Assembly: GCF_000499385.1 (NCBI RefSeq)
Contig: NW_013654362.1
Coordinates: 86,175-150,174, forward strand
Direction of reading: 5' to 3'
Source: Eimeria necatrix
Taxonomy: Eukaryota; Apicomplexa; Conoidasida; Eucoccidiorida; Eimeriidae
DNA: 64,000 nt
The notes below the pieces were generated by a model, which did not search any database, was not told where the DNA came from, and saw only the letters and a list, made by a program, of their open reading frames with translations. Position numbers and translations under genes: made by a program. Below, one piece after another: positions 1 to 19,326 of the stretch. Every line of letters starts with the position of its first letter. Position 1 is the stretch's first letter.

Positions 1-155
1 AGAGTTTGGTCTCTGAGCCAAGCACAGGGAAATGAATCTAAGCAGTCTGAATGCTTTCAAGATGCTTAGGTTCATTTCCTGGAGTGAGAGCTCTTTTGGC
101 CGCAAAACGTTAATCTGGCTATTAGCGAAGAGACAGATAATGCAAAGCCTGCAGC

Positions 156-1717
156 TTACGCGTGGCTCGCGTCAAAACCTATATGAGAGGTGTCATGTGT
201 GGCTCCTGGATAGATCCCGTAATGCTCAGGGTGGGCGGAATGCGCATGAGGGCTTGTTGCAACCGGCTGTGTTTCCATAGGGTGAACTGCATGTTGGGGT
301 ACAGGGGCAGCGGGTTGAGTGGGGATATGGTCTAGACTCCACACTTTCACAAAGTTCAACACAACCTGATCTCCCGTAGGTTGATTTCCTGTTGGCGCTT
401 GACTTGAGCCTATCCCATTATGGGCTGTAAAACCGATGAAACCGTGAGCGTGCAAGTGAACATGCTCAAGTGAGCAGGCAGTGACCCACGCTGAGGCGAC
501 AGACTCCCGAATTTGAGCAACAACTCCCTGATTTCCAACTATGACGCGGAAAAGGACTGGCTGAAGCACAATCATTTGCAAAATATTGTTTCTGTTGTTT
601 AGAAAAGGGCAAGGAATTTTGTGCCTTTTGTGTATTAGTGTATCCCCTGACAGGAGCCATTTCGGCTGCTGGACAAATTTAGTTGCTCATTAGAGGATCC
701 CCATCTTCATTCTAAAAGTATCTGGTAAACAAACCTACAGTGGATTTATTCCTGTATTGATAGAAAAAGGCAGAGGAAGCCGAGATTTCCTTCGCTAGTT
801 CTCGGTTGTCCTCGGTGTTATGGATGCATGAAATGGACGGATTGATGTTGCCTGCCTGATCCACTGTTTTAAAGATAACTCCAAATCCTTTCGGGTTATT
901 TTTGTATCCTATGAGGTTCCAGTTGGCTTGCTCCTCCGGCGATCGAGGGTAGACGCTCGCGTAGGGCTCATATACATACCAAAATGCAAATCCCTCGGGC
1001 TGACCATCGCCACCAGCTGGTCCTTCAGGGTGAGTTGTTGGATCTCTGCCGAACACGCCGAACCCAAACTGCACCTCAAAGTAGACAGCGGAAATTGCAT
1101 TGCGGTGCCAGAACTGGCCTGTTCTGTTGGCCTCTCCTGGCATTAGCACGATGTGGTCTTCCGATGGAACAGTTGACATCGCGACATCCCAGAAACCTGA
1201 GTTTTCCGACAGCGAGCAGCGCAAAAAGCACAGTGGCACGCATTATCTTTAAATAAGGCATTCGTCCACGCAAGTGCACTCGACACAGCGCTCCTGTAAA
1301 CACATAAGCTTTACTCTGACTTTGGAACATACTGAGGTTCTCTTGGGATAGAGGAGGCTTCCAAGAATGGGTACTTAGCTCCGTCGTGCCAGATGACTGT
1401 TCCCACAGGGTGTATGGATTTGGCAGAGCGCCCATATTGACGCCGTCGTGACTGTGCTGGGATATCGACGGATCATGAGTACCGTATCCATGGTGACTGT
1501 GCACAGGGGGAGGTGGGGGAGCAGCAGCTGGGTCAGACGGTATGTGGTGGTAGCCATAGGGTGCAGATGCAGTGGGTGGCATTTGTGGGGCCTGAGCTAA
1601 GCCAGCCTGAGCGCTATGGTGAACAGGAACGTCCTGTCCCCTTGAGGTCAGTGGCACTATGGTGACAGCCGCTGCTGCTGCATAGGCACAAAATGCTCTG
1701 CGGACGTAGCTTGACAT
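156..1717 (-). CDS. L-type (legume-like) lectin, secretory pathway cargo receptor type
   Basis: Three exons fit in phase: 1333-1717, 739-1196 and 156-560 (415 residues). Donors are GTATGT and GTAGGT; acceptors end CTCAG and TTCAG. The protein opens with a likely signal peptide (MSSYVRRAFCAYAAAAAVTIV), followed by a His/Pro-rich stretch of about 90 residues. The lectin fold follows: HSWKPPL, then FWDVA, the FAFWYV strand, a run ending SISCIHNTEDNRE, and the closing HGFIGFTAHNG with DQVVLNFVKVWSLD. Family members (ERGIC-53, VIP36) bind high-mannose glycans on cargo between ER and Golgi. No transmembrane helix is visible before the stop at 156. A GTAAGC at the end of the last exon could splice to exons beyond the window, so the C-terminus is uncertain. 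Start chosen because it gives the signal peptide; an in-frame ATG at 1777 is possible. Confidence 0.72.
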
Positions 1718-3578
1718 TGTAAGAGAACAGATATAGCCTCGGCAACCTAGAAGAGCATGGCGCCGGCGATGGCGCAAACAAACGTTAATTCGTGACTTTC
1801 TGAGTCCACTGCTGGCAGCTTTACGTTTTGTCCGAGGTTGCTTCTGTCACCTTTGCAATTCTTCAGATTGTGTGCACTCACGAGGAACCTCAACACGGAT
1901 TGCCAGGATATTCCTCTCGCCTACTACAACAACTTGATCATCACGTGGAGGCAGAAACCTGTAACGTCATTCCAAAAAGTACCCATTCGGTGTTTCAAGG
2001 CAGAAGAGGACCTGTCGCTTGTGGGGTCACGGGTCACTCTGTCTTCAGAGGTTGACCTGGGGTAACCTGTGTAAAGCAACGCCCAACGTGCTGGGCGACA
2101 AAGTCTTCTGGGCCTTTCTCGATTAAAAACCTTGATTTCCGTCTGTTAAGTGCTTTACTAGCTCTTTGACAGTAGCATATCTGTTCGGGGGCGCTCTAGC
2201 TCTACAGTCAGGCACGTCGCACATGCGCTACCTGCCAGTGGCACCTTCGCAGTTGCCTGGCTTTCCGGCAAACCCTCTATAACACCTGAAAAGTTTGTGT
2301 TGAGAGGTAAAATTTACTGTCTATTATTTGCAGAAGAAGACCCTCAATATTACTGCGTGGCGAGCATAATTCAATATGACTGGTTGATCTCCGTCTTGCA
2401 GTGTCGGCGGCTTCCATAGCAGCACTGCGATGAGCAACTACCAGTGAAATAGCGAAATTAGGGACTACGCATTGCAGATAGTGCTGTATTGTGTGAATTA
2501 ACCACAGTTTTTTAGGCATTATGCGGAGGGGTGGTCCGCGGTTATTCAAGCCAATGCATTGTAGTTACATGTAGCCGTGCGGCGTGTCCATCTCCTTGGT
2601 TCATTGAAAGTTTCCTGAGCATAAAGTGATTAACTCTCGTAGCAATTTCCAACGGCTATGAGTCAGCAGGCTCTGCAGCAACTAATGTCTGGGAAATCCT
2701 CATTTGTAATTAACAATGGTCAACGATTACTAAGCGTCTCTTCCCCAGGTCACCTCAAAGCAGCTCTAGTACGCAAATTCAGCGGCTTCTCTTGCCTGAT
2801 TCCGCCGTTTTCGAGCTCAAGGTGGTAGTGCAGCTTACTCCCTTAGTGCAGTTCTCCCCAATGGCGGCCTCGTCAAACCTACACTGACCATACCGCCTGT
2901 AGTCCCCAACCTAGCATGAGGCTCCACTTTTACTCTGATTGACTCACTTATTGTATGTTAGACTCCCCCGTGTCTTCTACAACAATATTTCATGCCTTCG
3001 TTGCTTTCTTCTAAGCGTCAGTTCGCTGCCTGCTGTCGCGACGTAGTCTTGATTTGCACCCCCACCCATCGGCAGGTCTTCGCCCCCCTCTCAACTGGTG
3101 AATAATCAACTAGCGAATAATGAAAGACACTCCTCTAAAAAATACTAAATTGGGTGCAAAAGCTCTAAAAAATGTCCCCGTCGATTAATGGAAGCGGCTG
3201 CCTCTCCTCTCCTTACTCCGCAGCGTCCCGCACCGAGCTCACTGGGGCATTTTCACCAAGGAGAGGATTTTACGCGAGAAATGCAACCGGATACTTTAGA
3301 GTACGGCTCAGCAGTTGCAGGCGCAACACCACGGAGGGTATGCGATGGTGCTTCATCTAATGTAACACGTCTGAACAGCTGAAGCCTCTCCGCGCTTGCG
3401 CAGTCACGCCACTACTTGGAACAGCTATTGCACCCCGCGACTCCAAGCATATCGCGTACAGCTACAGTGGGCAGACAGCAAACGAGCCCTTGCCGGATGC
3501 AAATTGCTCAAGTTTTTTGAGTTAATCGCCAACTGTGGCCACGGGATGGCCGTAGTTGCAGCTGTCGATGCACCTGAA
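1718..3578. other. Intergenic, no gene recognised
   Basis: Only short open frames on both strands, none with family motifs or a consistent splice chain. No repeat array and no CAG tract. It should hold the promoter of the lectin gene and the 3' region of the SFT2 gene. Confidence 0.4.
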
Positions 3579-4618
3579 CTACATGGGAAGCTGCAGGTCT
3601 CGAGAACCTCCACACTTGAACGCTTTTCGCAGCAGTTGCCACGCAGCCTGTCCCATGAACTTGAGCATGTGAGAACCGCCTGGGATATATGACACCAGAA
3701 AAGAAGTCAATCCGCACAACTGCAGGACCGAAAAAACAAGAGTGAGCACGTAAGACTTGGCCATCAGGGTGGCGTACAACGTCAGAAACAAGGACGAGAA
3801 GTAAACCGCTGTGAACGGTAGCCTGCAGAGATCCACAACAAACGATGCACACCAGTCCAAAATCATGTTGGCCCTTTCCCTCTGCACATTTGCGGCCTAA
3901 GCAAATGGACAAAGGCAGCTGTGTAGGTATACTGTGCAGCAGTGTGTGGGGGTGGGGAAAATAACTTCCGTCTAGTATAAGGGGGCCCGCAGCGGCAGGC
4001 TGCTGACCTGGAAGGCTCCACGAGATGCCGAGAGAGAGCAGCTACGCCCCTGAGGAGAGCTAAAGCGGCTAGAAAGCATAAAGAGCCCATGGTAAAAAGC
4101 AAAGCAAACTTAGACGGGGCGAAAACGAGAAGAGGGAGAGTGAGGAATGCCAGAAACATGAAAAGCACACCAACTGCAGCGACAACACCGAACATAAGCA
4201 TGTTCTGTGAAGAAAGAGGGTTGTCAGAAATGGTGGCCCTGGTTGCGTTAACCACCGAATTCGCTCCGTCAAGCATGCGAGACGCTCCATCCTTGACTGC
4301 AGACAAGCCCGACTGTAGCAAGCCATTCTGTTCCTGTTGGCGGGGCGGAGGCTTCATGGGCCCGCTTGGCAGCCTTCCTGGAGTCGCCCAAATCCCTGCG
4401 CCTGCTCCCGTCCCTTCAGGTGCAGCTGCTCCTGCTTTTGTCCCCAGGATGTTTCCAAGGAAACCCGGCACCGCTGGCTTCCCTCCCGTAGATCCGTTCC
4501 TCATTGGCGTCCCGTCCAACGACACCATTGCATAGCCCTTCTTCTCCTGCTGCTGCGTACCTCCATAAAAAGACAGGCTGTTCGCGAAGTCCCCAAAACT
4601 CTGCTGTGACCCCATCAT
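3579..4618 (-). CDS. SFT2/Got1-type Golgi membrane traffic protein
   Basis: Two exons, 4008-4618 and 3579-3879, give 303 residues. Donor is CCAG|GTCAGC; the acceptor, after GCAGAG, keeps phase. The first 125 or so residues are hydrophilic, Gly/Pro-rich and unlike typical SFT2. Four membrane segments follow: MLMFGVVAAVGVLFMFLAF, FALLFTMGSLCFLAALALL, LPFTAVYFSSLFLTLYATL and YVLTLVFSVLQLCGLTSFL. The SFT2 signatures are APSKFALLF, ALLRG, LPFT..Y..SLFLTLY and SYIPGG. Yeast Sft2 and Got1 act redundantly in endosome or ER traffic to the Golgi. About 18 extra residues sit just before the third helix, next to the splice junction, so the acceptor could be slightly different. Start is the first ATG of a pair (MMGSQQ). 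Confidence 0.8.
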
Positions 4619-7469
4619 CTTCACTGATAGCGCTGCTTGTCAAGGATCAAGAAAAAGGTACAGTAGCTCGTGAGGTCCTCCACACCGACGTTGCATGCAC
4701 TTAAGTCGATCAAATATGTAATGACGCGTATCCCAAAACAAACAGCGCCCTACCAGATAGTTCAGGCGTTTGTTCCCAGCGGCGGATGGAGTTGCCGTCG
4801 GCAAAGCTGGTGGACCAGATGGCTTCAGCGTCCTCTTAAGAAAGAGACAGATAACAGGGCAGTGATGATCCTGATAGGAAGTCGACAAAAAATCCTAACG
4901 GACATTAGGCTTAACTTCTCCGAAGCTGATCTGTTCAGCCCGCCATGAAAACTGACAGGTGCTGGAGGGCCACAGCGCTTAGCGTTGAGCGCCTCTCTGA
5001 TGTCTTTCCTAGCCTGATACAAGGAAGAAAGAAAGAAGCTAAACTTACAAATAAGAATATTTTCGGGCGCATCGACTACTGAACAGACTTAATAGACTAT
5101 TCGGCCTGCTAATCTTGCTCCGAGAACCGCTCACACGCATGGAATGCCTCGACGTCAGGAAGCGTAGTCAGTCGTGACTCATTTTCGGGTAGCTTCCATA
5201 AAAAAGAAGACGGTTCACAGCTTTGGTAAAAGTTAGGGTACAGAATATAGTTTCAGCGATAATGCACAGGACGAGCTGTTCCCTTTGCTGCGCTTGTGAA
5301 CGCTTCAAAATAGTTTCGCTTTGGTGTGCATGCACTTGATTTTGTATTCCATTGTGGATCTCATCTCACATACGTCAGTAGGAATAGCAGGTGACACATT
5401 TTTAGGGGATTCATGTAACGTTTTTTGCCCACAAATTTAAAAAATATTGGAAACTTGTGTCGGTCTCAGTACTGCTTGCACCAAGTGTTGTGCGCTGCAT
5501 TGCAGCCAGGGGTTTGATATATTTCCCTCTGAAGCTGGGGGCGGAGTCAGACAGCGATAAGACTGAAAAGTCTGTAGCGCAAGCCAGTATGAAAAGAAAG
5601 GGTTCTCTTAACGGCGCATTGAGTATGGGCTGCACAGGTGAGGTATCTATGTACGCACAGAGCCTACTCGCCTGTTGTCGCGCACTTCTCAGTGTTACTT
5701 GGTGAGATTGACAGAGCAAGACAGAAAATGCTTCCGCTATTGGGACTTCATGTGCATTTCTCGTTATTGGGAGTGTTGCCACCTGCAGTCCTGCTATGTG
5801 AGACATCAGTGCAGGGCGCCCCGGCTTGTCGGAACCCGGAGCAGGACCGAAAAGCCACAAGTCTGACACTTGATAGCCATTAAACACACTCTCTCTATCG
5901 ATGCCTTCTAAGTGCATTCAGGGTCAATTCGATCTTCAGATATCGGGGCCGCCGCCGTGTGCGCACAGGTGTTACATGCATCCGCTTGCAAAGACGCTCA
6001 ACATTATTTGTTACAAAATATCGCCTCTCAGAAATGCCTTAATCTGCCACACAATGAATATCTTGTTCCAAAAGAACGCCGGCTCTTCCGCAGCCAGTAG
6101 CAAGCACAAGGTTGGCAAAATTTTTCGCATTCTAGAAAGCGTCGGTTTGCGTAACGGCGTTGTCTACAAGAGTTCAATTGGGCCATTTTTTCTTTCGGTT
6201 AATGTCCAGCATTTGGATGCTCTTCATAGTCGGAAGTGTCGGAAGCTTGTTCATTAATGGCGACTGTTTCAAGAGCTAACGGCTCGCCCTGCGAGTGCAT
6301 GGCATCAGGCCTTGCCACTAAATTGTTATCTGATGTATGGAGCCACCCATTACAGGCCATTGCGTTGCTTTGCAGCTCGATGCTTGGACTATACCCGCAG
6401 GCAACTGTGGTCGGACGACGACCTTTAAGTGATCTCGTCGCATGGCAGATCGCTCCCAGAATCTGCATTTTACATGACATGTAAGATCATTGTGAAGCCC
6501 GTTTGAAGTTATCAAAGTTTTGGATAAACTTCGCGAGGACTCGGCTTTCAAGTGCACTAAATTACTTGACGCGAGTTGAACTGCAGCGGCTCGAATAGCT
6601 ACTACCACACCTGCCCTATCGTCTAGCCGCTGCAGCTTGAACTTCGCTTTCTATTCTTTTACGAGGCTTAAACATCAGCAAATATGAGCTACCATAAGCG
6701 TGCTACCCACTTGCTACAGGTGCGGCCGTGCTGTGGCTCCTGCACATTCCTACAGCCAGAAAGGCTCCACTTTTTTTTATGTTTTGTTTTGTTTTGTTTG
6801 TTGTGCAGAGCATAGCGAGTGGCTGGCAGATGGATGTGACATATTTGGAAATTTGCATAAGTATGTTTTAATGCGGACCCGCCTGATTTCTGAGAACGCA
6901 CAGAGCATCTGATCAATCCGCAAAGAGAATGTGAACCGCTCTTGAGCAAAATTTTTATCTATGTTATATGGCTCTATAGAGTTATTTTTGTTCGTCTTCA
7001 CGCGGCTGGATGTAACGGGTGATATTTATATTTCAGTATGCAAATGAGCAACAAATCGTGGATACAGAGAAGCGAGTGAGGAACTTCCAAGCAGAAGCCA
7101 CGCTGGCCATTCCAGAACTCCAGTCGAGTGGCTCTATTAGCATGCGCTGTGGAAGTATGCATGGCGCGGTCGGTTGAGATAACACTCTGACGCGTCACAG
7201 AGAACTCATTCAGGTGTTTTCTTAGTAGGGTTGAAGATGCTTGTCCTGATAATTGCGCCATTGCCAGTGGACCCCCAGTGAACCCCCAGTGAATGACTTG
7301 CTGTGGACTCGCGGCGGTTTCTTCAGATACCTGTGCACACCGAGGGACAAGACCACAATGACGAGCTGTTGCGGGCGCATTCAACTTAGTGGATTGCAGC
7401 TAACTGTAAATGAACTGCTCACAGTCTAGTACCTTCAGAGGATACCCAGCAATTCCTTGGGTGCAGCGG
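4619..7469. other. Intergenic, with one unassigned minus-strand open frame
   Basis: No recognised gene. The longest open frame is minus 5411-5917 (168 codons). It has no family motif, signal peptide or low-complexity bias, and is probably chance. A T-rich TTTTG microsatellite-like run lies at 6770-6803. Sequence just below 7470 may hold a last short exon of the Kazal gene. Confidence 0.35.
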
Positions 7470-10206
7470 TCAGATAAATTCAACTATATTCAACTCACCT
7501 CTGCATGCGCCACTATAAGCAAAGCGAGCGCGGGCACAATTAAGATAGCATCTGTTCGGGTGCGTGATGCCATTGGAATCACAGACTGGTTTGTACTCGC
7601 GACGGCAGACGCATCCTGAAGAATCAACAACGAAAGTGTGAAGCATACGAACAGGTAGGACATCAAGAAAATTGGAGCGGAAATAAGAAGACATAGCTCA
7701 TGTCGTATCTGACTGACGCAAAAAGATTGCATCCCTTACCTCCCGTAGCCCCGCAAGCACCCTGATAGGCAAGTGTTTTCCCTTTACATCTCAGTTCACA
7801 CTCGTTCTGATGTGTCGTCCCTTCGGTATCGCACACTAGGCGGTAAACCGAAGGGCAGGCGCAATCTGCACATTCAGGCACGAAATCACAAAAATATGTC
7901 CTCATTTTACAGAGCCATGTGCGGCGCCACACAGACAACTCAGTGACAGTCACCGTTCAGCGAAACTAGCCCGAAGTTTCAAACATTTATCTCACTTGGC
8001 ACTGTCTGGCAAGCACCCTCGTAAGCAAGAGCCTTCCTCCGGCATCTCATTACACACTGGTTATCGTGTGTCACTCCTTCGGTGTCGCACACTGGGCGGA
8101 GGACCGTTGGACAAACGCAATTTGCTGAATAAATAACAAAAGCACGATTCCTGTTAGCTGACTCATCGCGTTGGACAGAAGAACGTTAACACGTCAGATA
8201 ACTAAGCCACGGCACTACGGAGTTGTGACCTCACAGGGATTATCTTACCCGCAGCTGGAGCTGCCTGACAAACGCCAGAGTTAGCCAAACTTTTGCGGAG
8301 GCACCTCAAGACGCATAAATTACGGTGCGTTGTGCCCTCAGTGTCGCAAACTGGGTCATATGTCTCGGCGCAGACACAGTCTGAAAAATCAAAAGTTGCA
8401 GCATAGAGCAACCACAGAACTTTCACAGACAGCTGGTAGCTGTATTGGGCATTGCCTCGGTGAGAGCTAGCTTGCAGGTTGGCGTTGTTGTTTCTTGGGT
8501 CGAACAGGAGCATAAAAAAGTGAAGAAAAAAAAGGTGCTACTCACTTGGATGTTCTTGACAGAAACCGCCGTGTGCAAAAGTTGCGTTGCTGCACTGCAG
8601 GAAACATCTGTTTTGATGCGTTTTTCCTGTTGTGTCGCATACTGGGTCCACTGTGCTTGGGCACAAACACGCTACGTCAAAAGGACAGCACACAAAAGCG
8701 GTTGCACCTCGGTATACTTGGACGTGCCATTAGGCACTTCGAATACACTAATGAAACAGTTGACTCTACGAGCACGAAAGCAGCGGCCTACGAGAGGAAG
8801 AACTGCAAGGTCCTTTGTAGGCTAGAGTCTTGTTTCTGCACTCGAGTAGGCATTCATTTGTGTGAGTTCTGCCTTGGGTATCGCACACAGGGTCGCTGTA
8901 CCCCAAGCATGAGCAGGCTGCAGAAAAAAAAGGACACATCCGGCGCCACTTGGGCAATTCAAAGGCAGGTACTAGCCATCCTTATCCTGGCGATACAAAT
9001 GGATACACCTACGTTGTGCATAGGCAGGCCTAAACAGAAGGACTCAGCGAAGTGTAAAGAACCGTAAATGGCTCACAGGATTGTCTTACACATGCCCCTA
9101 AATATGCGAGGGTTCTCCCCTTGCAATTCAGTAAGCAGGTATTGTGAAACAACGTATTGCGGGTGTCGCATACTGGACTGTATTTTTGAGGGCACATGCA
9201 CTCTGAGCAGGTAATCACCACAACGCACACACTGATGTGTTGTTGCATATGAATGTAGCGCCAACGACAGTAAAGTAACTTGCGAAAAACTTGAAGGTCT
9301 CTGCTTTTTATCGCAAACAGTCGTAGCAAAGGCAGCTAAGCTAGCTTGCTTAAGCTTGCCGTTACAAGTAGGCCTAAGGAGAGTCCGGCAGGTACCGTTC
9401 CATACAGTACGTCTGGTATAGCGTCACCAGAGCAACAGACATACCGTTTTGATCCGTTTCTATTTGTTGGCCTGTAGGAGGACATGAACGATACTACACA
9501 ACTTGGCCTTAGCCTGCATTACAAAGCTACCGCTGCCAAACGTTTTGCTACTGGGAACAAACAATGACTTGAAAATAGTGAGGCACGCCAGCTTTATTTA
9601 CCCATTTCAAGGAAAGCAACACTCAGAAGTTACATTTGAGATATAAATTGTTGAGGACGAGTAGAGGAAGCATCAAGGCAAATATCCTACTTTTGCACTG
9701 TTGAGCGAGGTCTAGTAAAAGAAGCTCACTCACCGGAGAGCAATGAAGATTCAGCGCATTCCCCTTTATGCTTCATCTCTGTTTGCGTGCACTGTAAATG
9801 GCAGCTATTCAAGTATGTCTTAGAATCCACCCCGCACACAGGGTCTTCCGTGAGTGGGCATTCACAGTCTGAAGGCACAGCATCATACTCTTCAACATCA
9901 TTTGGTTAGGGACTTACTGGATGCAAAGCCCTGTGTAAGCCAGCGGTGCCTGGAGGACAGGCAGGCAGCTCGTGGCGAGTCTACGAATACGAATATCGCG
10001 ATCTCGTGTGATCAGGTCCTGACCGAGGGATTAACAGGACTGCACTGGTTATATGCACTGCTATGAACCCTCACTGATATCAATATGCTAGAGTGGAATA
10101 ATGTTGGATAAGTACAAAATGCCGTACCTTCCCGGACTGCAGCGGGCCTAACCAGAGGGAGACCAAACAGCGCCATGATGAGTGAAAGCTTCCACGACAA
10201 AATCAT
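7470..10206 (-). CDS. Secreted serine protease inhibitor with eight Kazal domains
   Basis: Nine exons: 10128-10206, 9734-9868, 9077-9202, 8792-8917, 8546-8671, 8249-8380, 7996-8124, 7740-7865 and 7470-7615 (374 residues). Exon 1 codes a signal peptide (MILSWKLSLIMALFGLPLV). Each later exon codes one Kazal domain with spacing C-x-C-x7-C-x10-C-x3-C-x9 or 10-C, the short-C1/C2 type also seen in Toxoplasma and Neospora inhibitors. All introns are phase 1. The residue two after Cys2, the usual P1 position, reads L, Q, G, S, E, T, S, R from domain 1 to 8. A secreted multi-headed inhibitor would act on host gut or parasite proteases; the targets are inferred only. The last exon has a GTGAGT at the position where other domains splice (7499), so a further short exon is possible. 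Confidence 0.88.
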
Positions 10207-11466
10207 TTTAAATATATTTCTGTGAATATTATTGCAGAGGTTACCTGTTACTCGAGATCTGCAAATATTCAAGTAGAGACTACTTGTTCTGAGGATTTGT
10301 ACGGCTGCGTAGTTCGCAAAGCCGCTTGTCGCTGCGAAGCCGATGAAACTCGAGCCCAGTGGAATGAAGCCAAGCTGACCGCTTCTGTTGTTGCTTTAAA
10401 ACGTGTCAGTCATCCAGAAGTATTAATGGTGCCAACTCGAGCGCTTATAAATCTTGTGGCGAAACGGGACACTTTGTGAGGCTCCTAGCAAACAAGCCCG
10501 CATTGGTGGCGCTGTCTGCTCTTACTAAAGGGAGCATTAACGACGAAGAGACGAAGAGGTTTTCTGTTTAAATGAACTGTGAACATTTGTCCAATATTGG
10601 ACTTTGCTTAGGTTCCCCAGTTTCCGAACCACCGCCACTGGCGGACCATCGAGCGGTCCAGTGACCTCCGATAGCCCAGCATGCCAGTGCACGATAATTT
10701 GGGCATTTGACCATATATTAGCACTCTCTCGCAGGATAAAAAATAAGTGCAGAGCAAAAAATCCTTCTAACAGCTGAAATGAGTTGTAGTTGCGTCCCAC
10801 AAAGCACACCGGAAACCCCCGGTTGCGTCTGTGAAGAATCCCTAGCATTGCAGGTGTAAATGGTGAGCATAGCCATTCCTAAACCAGTTCATCATCCCCA
10901 AAGAGATGAAGGCTATGCTTCTTGGTACACTGCAGTCAGCCTGTGCAATTTGACGGCCCAGCAGTACAGGCAACAACTTCCTCTAACTCCAACGACAGCA
11001 TTGTGCAACGTCTTGCTGTCTTGAGTTTGCAAAACATGCTGCGGCTTAATATCTCAAAGTAGATGCCAGTACGAAGTACAACACGTAGCACTTCAATTAC
11101 CCATCCTGGTACTTTCCAGGTTGCAGACGCCCTTATTATTACCCTCCTCGACAGCGCAGACTGACGTCGTGTGGTTAGACTGCAGTAGTACCGAAATCTG
11201 CAGCGCAACTGTGCTACTTAAGCTGGCAAAAACTGCCTCGTCTGTGGCCATCATTTCTTGCACAAGTTCTGTGTATGAATAGCACGTCCAGTTTTGATGA
11301 CCAACAAAGGCCGCTAACAAGCCACTTTTGTGTAGCTAGCGAGTTATTCGTTCCACCGTGAGGGCGCCGTAGACCCTGCCTCCTAAGGCCCTTCTGGAAT
11401 TATCCGGAATGAGCCAAAACCGTGAACCAGTAGGCCATACAACTGCAGAGGGGCACCTGGGCTCTG
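10207..11466. other. Intergenic with weak minus-strand coding hints
   Basis: Lies between the Kazal gene start and the cdc5 stop. Minus-strand open stretches at 11093-11320 (containing CYSYTELVQEMMATDE), 10936-11208 and 10537-10848 have plausible composition, but no splice chain or family could be fixed. Nothing repetitive is seen. Confidence 0.3.
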
Positions 11467-19320
<7,854 letters not shown>

Positions 19321-19326
19321 GCTTGC

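Noticed and set aside
5411..5917. Minus-strand 168-codon open frame as a gene
   Set aside because: No motif, no splice partner, no start context or composition signal. Left as a low-interest open frame in the intergenic entry.
9073..9264. Second minus frame over Kazal domain 2
   Set aside because: Shifted frame of the same exon; only the other frame keeps the six cysteines.
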